A stretch of 12,156 nt of DNA, taken from positions 1 through 12,156 of the forward strand of contig SICB01000017.1 in assembly GCA_009691555.1 (NCBI GenBank), read 5' to 3'. The notes beneath the pieces were generated by a model. That model was not told the origin of the DNA, did no database searches, and saw nothing but the letters and a program-made list of their open reading frames with translations. The stretch is from Patescibacteria group bacterium. GTDB lineage: Bacteria; Patescibacteriota; Saccharimonadia; CAILAD01; BJGX01. The position numbers were made by a program, and so were the translations under genes. Of this stretch, positions 7,682 to 12,156 are shown piece after piece. The stretch's first letter is position 1. Every line of letters starts with the position of its first letter.

Positions 7682-7690
7682 TGTGGATAA
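7682..7690 (-). promoter_or_regulatory. DnaA box TTATCCACA
   Basis: Perfect consensus 9-mer on the minus strand, three bases after the dnaA stop codon. Confidence 0.85.
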
Positions 7691-7693
7691 GCA

Positions 7694-7702
7694 TGTGCAA
7701 AA
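7694..7702 (-). promoter_or_regulatory. DnaA box TTTTGCACA
   Basis: Matches TTWTNCACA on the minus strand, three bases from the preceding box and in the same orientation. Confidence 0.65.
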
Positions 7703-7715
7703 ACGGTGGGTATCT

Positions 7716-7724
7716 TGTGAAAAA
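7716..7724 (-). promoter_or_regulatory. DnaA box TTTTTCACA
   Basis: Matches TTWTNCACA on the minus strand; the third box of the left cluster in the same orientation. Confidence 0.6.
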
Positions 7725-7732
7725 CCGATTGT

Positions 7733-7741
7733 TTATTCACA
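7733..7741 (+). promoter_or_regulatory. DnaA box TTATTCACA
   Basis: Matches TTATNCACA on the plus strand, opposite to the three boxes just before it. Confidence 0.75.
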
Positions 7742-7828
7742 ATCAATTCACCATTGACGAATCAAAGAACTTAAATACTGTTGATAATGGGGTGTTTATA
7801 CAGACTTTATCAAAACTTTTTAATGATT

Positions 7829-7837
7829 TTATACACA
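7829..7837 (+). promoter_or_regulatory. DnaA box TTATACACA
   Basis: Perfect match to TTATNCACA, pointing toward the unwinding region. Confidence 0.8.
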
Positions 7838-7871
7838 TTACTTTTAGGCTTTATAAAAGCTTAATAAGGTT

Positions 7872-7880
7872 TTTTACACA
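7872..7880 (+). promoter_or_regulatory. DnaA box TTTTACACA (tandem pair, first)
   Basis: Matches TTWTNCACA and is immediately followed, with no gap, by another box in the same direction. Confidence 0.75.
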
Positions 7881-7889
7881 CTATCCACA
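7881..7889 (+). promoter_or_regulatory. DnaA box CTATCCACA (tandem pair, second)
   Basis: One mismatch (first base) from the perfect box. It is the box nearest the DnaA-trio run, four bases away, and so the likely anchor for filament growth onto single-stranded DNA. Confidence 0.7.
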
Positions 7890-7893
7890 ACAA

Positions 7894-7911
7894 CTATTAC
7901 TATTACTACTA
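7894..7911 (+). other. DnaA-trio element, six triplets
   Basis: Six contiguous NTA triplets read CTA TTA CTA TTA CTA CTA. On the complementary strand these are 3'-GAT or 3'-AAT units, the DnaA-trio motif that binds the DnaA filament on one strand during unwinding. The run sits directly between the tandem boxes and the AT-rich stretch, as the model requires. Confidence 0.8.
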
Positions 7912-7950
7912 TCTATTAAATTAAATATAATAAATAAGACAAATCTAAAT
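7912..7950. other. AT-rich DNA unwinding element
   Basis: Only four of 39 bases are G or C. It follows the DnaA-trio run directly and is the likely site of first strand opening. A TATAAT (7926-7931) inside it could also be the -10 of a dnaN promoter, with a poor -35. Confidence 0.65.
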
Positions 7951-7966
7951 TGGAGTTAAAAAAATT

Positions 7967-9064
7967 ATGAAAGTTGCTGTAAAAGTAAAATATCTTCTAA
8001 AAGCTGTAAACATCTGTTCTAGACTGGTTAGTAACCGCTCTTCCCTTGAAGTGCTAGGCAACATCCTAATTGAAACCGACAAAAATATCCTAAAATTAAG
8101 CTCGACCAATCTAGATCTCGCGATTACCACGAAGCTGGGCGCTAAAGTTGAGAAGGAAGGCAAAATAGCCATCCCCGCTCGCCTGCTTGCTGAGCTGGTT
8201 AATTCTATCTCTGAGGACACCCTACAACTTATCGCCGACGACACCAATCTAACCATTAAAGGCAGTGGTATTGTTAGCCGCCTGAATGGCGTAGCAGCTA
8301 GTGAGTTCCCTACTCTGCCAGTGCTCGCCAACACAAAGTCGATCAAGTTTGATTCGTCTAGCCTCAAAAATAATCTAGAAAAAGTCTTGGCTAGTGTTAG
8401 TATCGACGAATCCAGACCAGTCTTGGCTGGTATTTATTTTAGTTTTAGCGACAACCAACTAATTTTGGCCGGCACCGACAGCTATCGGCTATCGGAAGTC
8501 AAAAGCGCCTACCAATCCAGCGAATCTATCAATTGCATTATACCTGTCAGGACGGTATCGGAGCTACTGAGGTTGATATCGTCCGAAGCTGTTGAAGGAA
8601 TCGAAATAATTATTGGTGAATCTGAAATATCTTTTATCGTTGGCGATAGCCAGCTAATATCGCAATTAACCGAGGGTAAATACCCAGATTACAAAAAAAT
8701 AATCCCCGAAACTACCGCCACAACCATCGAGTGCGATAAAGATAAACTAATTGAGGCCGTCAAGGTTAGCTCGGTGTTTGCCCGCGAGAGCTCACACGGG
8801 ATTGCTCTGAAAGTTGTAAAAGACGAGCTCACCATCGATGCCCAAACCAGCGACGTCGGAGAAAACACCATCAAAATAACCGTCAAAAAGACCGGCAAGG
8901 ATGCTTCTATCAACATTAACGCCAAGTACATTACCGATATCTTATCGGTGATAGATGGCAAAATAATAACAATCGGTATCAACGATAAGCTCGACCCACT
9001 GGCACTGAGACCAAAAGCCAAAGGCGCCACCGAAGTGCATATCATTATGCCCTTGCGTAGCTAA
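7967..9064 (+). CDS. dnaN: DNA polymerase III sliding clamp (beta subunit)
   Basis: DnaN forms a ring dimer that holds the replicative polymerase on DNA and recruits repair proteins. The 365 residues match the family and divide into three similar domains of about 1-120, 128-247 and 248-365. Recognisable segments are NGVAASEFPTLP (107-118), DESRPVLAGIYF (147-158), AGTDSYRLS (168-176) and EGKYPDYKKIIP (236-247). The C-terminal MPLRS corresponds to the usual MPMRL, which lines the partner-binding pocket. GGAG (7952-7955) lies eleven bases before the ATG, a rather long spacing. The stop overlaps the recF start by one base (TAATG). Confidence 0.97.
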   Translation: MKVAVKVKYLLKAVNICSRLVSNRSSLEVLGNILIETDKNILKLSSTNLDLAITTKLGAKVEKEGKIAIPARLLAELVNSISEDTLQLIADDTNLTIKGSGIVSRLNGVAASEFPTLPVLANTKSIKFDSSSLKNNLEKVLASVSIDESRPVLAGIYFSFSDNQLILAGTDSYRLSEVKSAYQSSESINCIIPVRTVSELLRLISSEAVEGIEIIIGESEISFIVGDSQLISQLTEGKYPDYKKIIPETTATTIECDKDKLIEAVKVSSVFARESSHGIALKVVKDELTIDAQTSDVGENTIKITVKKTGKDASININAKYITDILSVIDGKIITIGINDKLDPLALRPKAKGATEVHIIMPLRS

Positions 9065-10116
9065 TGATCGAATCCATAAAACTAGTTAATTTTCGGTCTC
9101 ACAAGGAATTAAGTATCGACTTTAGTCCCAATACGACCGCTATTATAGGCAGTAATGCAGCTGGCAAAACCAACATCCTAGAGGCACTGTACTATGCCTT
9201 TATTACCAAATCATTTCGCTCGGCGCAGTCTTCGTTGATAAAAAGAGATATGGATTTTATGAAGCTCAATATCAACTACCAGCACGAAAAGCCAAGTAAT
9301 CTAGAGTACCGCCTAAAGCAAAGCAAGGGCTTCGTATCGCGTACAATTACCATTAACGGCGTCAAAAAACGCGCCTCTGATGTTATTGGTATCCAACCGA
9401 TCGTAATATTTGTACCTGACGATGTGCGGATTATAACCGACGGCCCGCAGTTTCGCCGCAACCTGATAAACAATATCATCATTCAGACTTCCAGGGAGTA
9501 CCTAACCGCCATAAGCCGCTTCCAAAAAATATTAACTCAACGCAACAAATTGCTTTATAACCTAAAACATAACCGTAATAATTCTAAAGATCAGCTTTTT
9601 GTCTACAATCTCCAGCTGGTAAATCCAATTAGTACAATATACTCACACCGCGACGAACTAGTGGCCTTTCTTAATAAAAATCTCGGCCAAAAATACTCCA
9701 GTATTAGCGGGAACAGCGACAAAATAACAATCGAACAGCTCAACACTCTACCCAAAGACAAAGACCACATCCTAGCCGCACTAGAGGCTCGTCTGGGCGA
9801 CGATATGGCGGCCGGGTTTACGAGCAAGGGTCCGCACAAAGACGAGCTTGCAATAAGCCTCAATGGCTTCTCGACGCGTGACAATTTGTCACGCGGCGAG
9901 AACCGCTCATTGTCGCTAGCCATTAAGCTTTGCGAGCTCGATTTTATTCGCCTCAAAAACGAAACCCCTCCCCTGCTTTTGCTCGACGATGTATTAAGCG
10001 AGCTCGACGAGCAAAGGCAATCGCACCTCATTGAGCAAGCAGCCAACCAGCAGACAATTATTACTTCAACCTCAATTAGTGATAGCATCAATGATTATGA
10101 GATAGTAAAAATATAA
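9064..10116 (+). CDS. recF: DNA replication and repair protein RecF
   Basis: RecF is an SMC-like ATPase that acts at gapped DNA with RecO and RecR to load RecA. It has 350 residues, near the short end of the family (about 360). Walker A is GSNAAGKT (29-36), the ABC signature is LSRGEN (275-280), Walker B is LLLLDD (304-309) and the D-loop is LSELD (311-315). The middle (about 140-215) is the helical lobe, which is shorter than a true SMC coiled coil. The start overlaps dnaN and the stop overlaps the next ORF, both as TAATG, so the three genes are probably translated as a unit. A divergent remnant of a second recF lies 360 bases downstream. Confidence 0.96.
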   Translation: MIESIKLVNFRSHKELSIDFSPNTTAIIGSNAAGKTNILEALYYAFITKSFRSAQSSLIKRDMDFMKLNINYQHEKPSNLEYRLKQSKGFVSRTITINGVKKRASDVIGIQPIVIFVPDDVRIITDGPQFRRNLINNIIIQTSREYLTAISRFQKILTQRNKLLYNLKHNRNNSKDQLFVYNLQLVNPISTIYSHRDELVAFLNKNLGQKYSSISGNSDKITIEQLNTLPKDKDHILAALEARLGDDMAAGFTSKGPHKDELAISLNGFSTRDNLSRGENRSLSLAIKLCELDFIRLKNETPPLLLLDDVLSELDEQRQSHLIEQAANQQTIITSTSISDSINDYEIVKI

Positions 10117-10361
10117 TGGAACCGATTAGTAAAAACCAAGATCTAAAAAAATACTCCAAACTTCAGTCTGGGGCCAGCGAGCTCGTGACAATCAAAAACA
10201 AAATTACTAAGCTAACTGGGATCGAGCCAGAATCTGTAATGATTCGCCAATGCACAATCATTATTAAGGCCAAAAACAACTACGAGGCCCTGGAGCTTAG
10301 ATCGAACACAGACAAAATAATGGAATCATTAGAACTAGATAAAATTAAAATAACAGCTTAG
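10116..10361 (+). CDS. Small DUF721/DciA-like protein, copy 1
   Basis: The 81-residue product is not recognised with certainty. It sits directly after recF with a TAATG overlap, the position where DUF721 (DciA) genes occur in Actinobacteria and others. The second half looks like the core of that domain: TIIIKAKNNYEALEL (47-61) fits a beta strand followed by the residue pattern in which DUF721 proteins usually have a tryptophan, and LDKIKIT closes with another strand. DciA helps load the DnaB replicative helicase where DnaC is absent. The tryptophan is missing and the protein is short, so assignment rests mainly on gene order and pattern. A second related ORF lies at 10669-10917. Confidence 0.6.
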   Translation: MEPISKNQDLKKYSKLQSGASELVTIKNKITKLTGIEPESVMIRQCTIIIKAKNNYEALELRSNTDKIMESLELDKIKITA

Positions 10362-10370
10362 CCGAAGCAC

Positions 10371-10517
10371 TTAGTAAGTCAAATCAATACTATATACAGT
10401 ACTTTTTGGACCTTTTGGATCAGGCAGCTGAATAGTATAGTAAAGTTTATTTTTTTCAATAGATACACCCAAGCTTGGCTGAGCTAGACTATATAGAAAA
10501 ATACCTCTCAGTGCGCC
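10371..10517 (-). pseudogene. Possible 3' end of a lost minus-strand gene
   Basis: A minus-strand frame of 48 codons without a start codon ends at a TAA (10371-10373), nine bases from the end of the first DciA-like ORF. The last 33 codons (up to about 10472) read like real protein, with segments such as NKLYYTIQLPDPKG and VYSIDLTY and alternating strand-like hydrophobic residues. The upstream part overlaps the recF remnant on the other strand and is probably noise. I do not recognise a family. A chance open frame of this length is quite possible. Confidence 0.3.
10388..10406 (+). terminator. Weak terminator-like hairpin after dnaN-recF-dciA
   Basis: TACT (10388-10391) can pair with AGTA (10398-10401) around a six-base loop, followed by CTTTTT. 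Only four pairs form, so this is a poor terminator, but it is the best candidate between the first DciA-like ORF and the recF remnant. Confidence 0.2.
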
Positions 10518-10672
10518 CTACCCTGCTCTTAGATGACGTATTGAGTGAGCTAGACATTAGTCGCCAATAATTTTTACTGTCTCATCTAGGCCGTCAACAA
10601 ACTTTTATTACCACCACTCATTTACCTGAAAAAACGATCAAAAATTTTCAACACATAACACTACAGCTATGA
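10475..10672 (+). pseudogene. Remnant of a second recF (C-terminal end)
   Basis: Translation from 10475 gives LAELDYIEKY, then LLLDDVLSELDISRQ, a TAA stop (10568-10570), and after it FLLSHLGRQQTFITTTHLP up to a TGA at 10670-10672. From ELD this aligns without gaps to residues 291-336 of the intact RecF: 18 of 29 residues match before the stop, and QQT and the following I-T-x-T pattern match after it. It holds the RecF Walker B and D-loop but lacks Walker A, the signature and a start. The DNA differs at most silent sites, so it is not a recent copy of the neighbouring gene. The final TGA overlaps the next ORF's start as ATGA, preserving a recF-dciA junction. An ancient tandem copy or a foreign orthologue are the alternatives. 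Confidence 0.85.
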
Positions 10673-10917
10673 GTCTAGAGCCAATTAGTTTTAATAAAAA
10701 AGATGTTACCAGCAAACTTGGTACTATCAGTGAAATAAAAAAAATAACATTTGAAATAACTGATATTGAGGTTCAAATAAAAAAACTAGATCCACCTAAG
10801 ATTATTATAGTTGTAGATAATTCCGCTGCTGCTAGTGAGCTAAACCTTCAAAAAAACACGGTATTAAAAAGCCCAGAAGATTATGGTATTGAAAGTATTA
10901 TGATCAAGACTGTTTAG
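10669..10917 (+). CDS. Small DUF721/DciA-like protein, copy 2
   Basis: This 82-residue ORF begins with an ATG overlapping the recF remnant's TGA. Like copy 1 it starts with a methionine close to EPIS. Its middle, IIIVVDNSAAASEL (45-58), parallels IIIKAKNNYEALEL of copy 1: three isoleucines, then N, A and EL at the same spacing. Both end in a strand-like I-x-I segment. It is therefore probably a diverged paralogue or a foreign orthologue of the DciA-like protein. The frame is intact although its upstream recF is broken. It is richer in A and T than copy 1. No promoter is evident. Its stop overlaps the convergent gene's stop by three bases. Function is unproven. Confidence 0.6.
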   Translation: MSLEPISFNKKDVTSKLGTISEIKKITFEITDIEVQIKKLDPPKIIIVVDNSAAASELNLQKNTVLKSPEDYGIESIMIKTV

Positions 10918-11690
10918 CTAGGTCTGTAGCCAGCTGGAAATTCACTACGCAAATCTATGGCGGTATAGTCAAGTATGTAATTATTTAAATTTATATTTTT
11001 TGAGCGTAGGTAGTCAAGAGCTTGATTGGTGTATGTCCTTAGGTCTTTAAGGTATCTTTGTCTTTCTTGAGGTGTTGCAGGTAGCGCAATGTCACCTGGT
11101 TCAAAAAACTTCATTGTTATATTTATTGTAGCAGGCTGCTGAATTCCTTCTGCCGGAAAAGCATAGCTAATCTTGTATTTATCGGTTTCGTGAGGTAATA
11201 CATCTACTATGGGGTCGTCTGGAAAGGTTTCTCCAGACGAAGCCTGTTCGTTATACATTTTTTTATCTGCCTCTGACAGCTGGCTATACTTTATTTTTTT
11301 AACAGTCATCACTATGTTTGAGTTTAGCAGCGAACCGTTTTTTGACTTAATGTTATTTAAAATCAAAGCATACTTGCCTGGCAAAGGCGTTGTTCCGATA
11401 GTAATTTTTAAGGTATCACCGCTTACTTCTATTGTATTGATGCTTTCAAAACTAAACACAACCATATCTTGAGGGTTTTTATTAAAACTATCCTCTATAT
11501 ATTTCTCATCTAGTTCGTGATTATATTTTATATTTAAAACACCCAAAGAGTCAGGGAAACTATCTACATTTGGTGATGTTTCTACGATTCTAAAATTTAA
11601 AAAATAAAATACCCCATAGCCAATACCAATAGTAGCTATAAAAATAATGGTTGCTATAAGTAATTTTAATTGTCGAGGGCTTATTTGCAT
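10914..11690 (-). CDS. Membrane-anchored protein with Ig-like domain
   Basis: The protein has 258 residues. A basic N-terminus (PRQLK) and one hydrophobic segment (about 9-31, ending FYFLNF) anchor it, with the rest outside the cell. Residues about 37-130 resemble a bacterial Ig-like (Big_5/SbsA type) domain: a leading SP, a phenylalanine-proline turn, then IKYNHELDE and a closing strand before SNIVMTVKK. The C-terminal 100 residues (about 160-258) are not recognised; they contain strand-like KYKISYAFP and a helix rich in R, Y and L. A strong Shine-Dalgarno AAAGGAAC (11693-11700) precedes the ATG. It follows the M23 peptidase gene by 19 bases on the same strand, suggesting a shared envelope role. 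It is AT-rich compared with the genes to the left. Confidence 0.7.
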   Translation of the reverse strand: MQISPRQLKLLIATIIFIATIGIGYGVFYFLNFRIVETSPNVDSFPDSLGVLNIKYNHELDEKYIEDSFNKNPQDMVVFSFESINTIEVSGDTLKITIGTTPLPGKYALILNNIKSKNGSLLNSNIVMTVKKIKYSQLSEADKKMYNEQASSGETFPDDPIVDVLPHETDKYKISYAFPAEGIQQPATINITMKFFEPGDIALPATPQERQRYLKDLRTYTNQALDYLRSKNINLNNYILDYTAIDLRSEFPAGYRPS

Positions 11691-11709
11691 AATGTTCCTT
11701 TCATATTAT

Positions 11710-12156
11710 TTAAGGTAATTTTTCATAAGCATCAAACAGTCCTTTACCAAGACCAAGTATGGCCTCACCTTTCTCAAATATTGCCTGGTTTGCAGCAGGA
11801 CAACTTTCTCTAGCGCAGCCTGGCCTACTGTCACCCGCAGCCGCGTCTATATGAAGGTGGGCTGAACCACAACCTTCATTACCTTGCCCAACGTATCCTA
11901 TGATTTGACCGGCAGTCACGACATCGCCATTTTTTACTAATGTTTTAGATATAGACATATGCAGGTAGCTTACGGTAACGCCCTTTGTTTCGTCAAAAAT
12001 AGAAACCAAGCGACCTGGGCATTTGTCTTTACCGATACTTACTACCTTACCTGGCAATATTGATAATACAGGAGTATCTGGGTCGGCCATAATGTCAAAA
12101 GCAGCATAGGGGTGACCACCTCTGCTCATGGTGCCATTGCTAAACTGACTACCATT
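11710..12156 (-). CDS. M23-family (LytM) peptidase, N-terminus outside window
   Basis: This is the catalytic C-terminal part of a zinc metallopeptidase that typically cuts peptide cross-links in peptidoglycan. Zinc and catalytic residues are visible: GGHPYAAFD (H and D ligands, in the spaced HxxxxxD form), YLHM (catalytic His) and SAHLHID (last His ligand). VKNGDVVTAGQIIGYVGQGN is the usual hairpin before the HLH motif. An ATG exists at 12127-12129, but it is immediately before the first ligand, and the frame stays open to the window edge with no stop. The gene is therefore incomplete here and the true start lies beyond 12156. Four cysteines (in DKC, GCG, GCARESC) could form disulfides, fitting an exported protein. 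The Ig-like membrane protein follows in the same operon. Confidence 0.88.
   Translation of the reverse strand, partial: NGSQFSNGTMSRGGHPYAAFDIMADPDTPVLSILPGKVVSIGKDKCPGRLVSIFDETKGVTVSYLHMSISKTLVKNGDVVTAGQIIGYVGQGNEGCGSAHLHIDAAAGDSRPGCARESCPAANQAIFEKGEAILGLGKGLFDAYEKLP

Larger units (their letters stand above)
7680..7966. other. Replication origin oriC (dnaA-dnaN intergenic)
   Basis: This 287-bp AT-rich region between dnaA and dnaN carries seven matches to the DnaA box: four within 7682-7741, then three at 7829, 7872 and 7881. The last two are directly adjacent and lead into a DnaA-trio run and an almost GC-free stretch. That order (tandem boxes, trios, AT-rich unwinding site) is the basal unwinding arrangement known from Bacillus subtilis. 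Genes also change direction near here. A 92-codon frame across the region is judged spurious. Two more boxes upstream of dnaA suggest a bipartite origin. Confidence 0.88.

Noticed and set aside
7796..7804. TTATACAGA as an eighth oriC DnaA box
   Set aside because: The mismatch falls in the conserved CACA core, so binding is unlikely.
7681..7959. 92-codon plus-strand frame between dnaA and dnaN
   Set aside because: It covers the DnaA boxes, trio run and AT-rich stretch; its protein has no family look, no good ribosome-binding site, and the DNA is explained as oriC.
358..8940. Apparent excess of GATATC sites across the window
   Set aside because: I counted about nine by eye against roughly three expected at random, but most lie in coding sequence with Asp-Ile or Ile-Ser type codons; too few to claim a signal motif.

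Overview
The window looks like the replication-origin region of a small-genome bacterium with a Gram-positive-type envelope. The most likely source is a Candidate Phyla Radiation (Patescibacteria) member, perhaps a Saccharibacterium. The evidence is a YidC without the large Gram-negative periplasmic domain, a Jag without its N-terminal domain, VanW and M23 wall proteins, compact overlapping genes and standard TGA stops. The taxonomy is inference; no rRNA is present.

Layout, left to right. A minus-strand dTDP-sugar gene (rfbA) and a plus-strand VanW-family membrane protein diverge from a 145-bp promoter region. A tightly packed minus-strand run follows, transcribed away from the origin in the order rpmH, rnpA, yidD, yidC, jag, mnmE. 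It ends in a hairpin terminator that overlaps the mnmE stop codon. Intergenic DNA with two DnaA boxes separates rpmH from the divergent dnaA. Plus-strand dnaA is followed by a 287-bp AT-rich intergenic region with seven DnaA boxes, a run of six DnaA-trio triplets and a nearly GC-free stretch. This is very likely the working oriC. Then come dnaN, recF and a small DUF721/DciA-like ORF, joined by one-base TAATG overlaps.

The most unusual part begins after 10,361. First there is a possible 3' end of a minus-strand gene. Next is a degraded C-terminal fragment of a second, divergent recF with an in-frame stop. That fragment overlaps, by ATGA, a second small DciA-like ORF. The recF-dciA pair is therefore present twice, once intact and once with recF reduced to its tail. 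Further right, in visibly more AT-rich DNA, two minus-strand genes meet the second DciA-like ORF tail to tail: an Ig-like membrane-anchored protein and an M23 peptidase cut by the window edge.

How the genes work together: DnaA opens oriC, DnaN clamps the polymerase, RecF acts in gap repair, and the DciA-like proteins may help load helicase (inference). The leftward operon supplies ribosomal protein L34, the RNase P protein, membrane insertion (YidD, YidC), an RNA-binding protein (Jag) and tRNA wobble modification (MnmE). Gene orientation changes at dnaA, as expected for bidirectional replication starting there.
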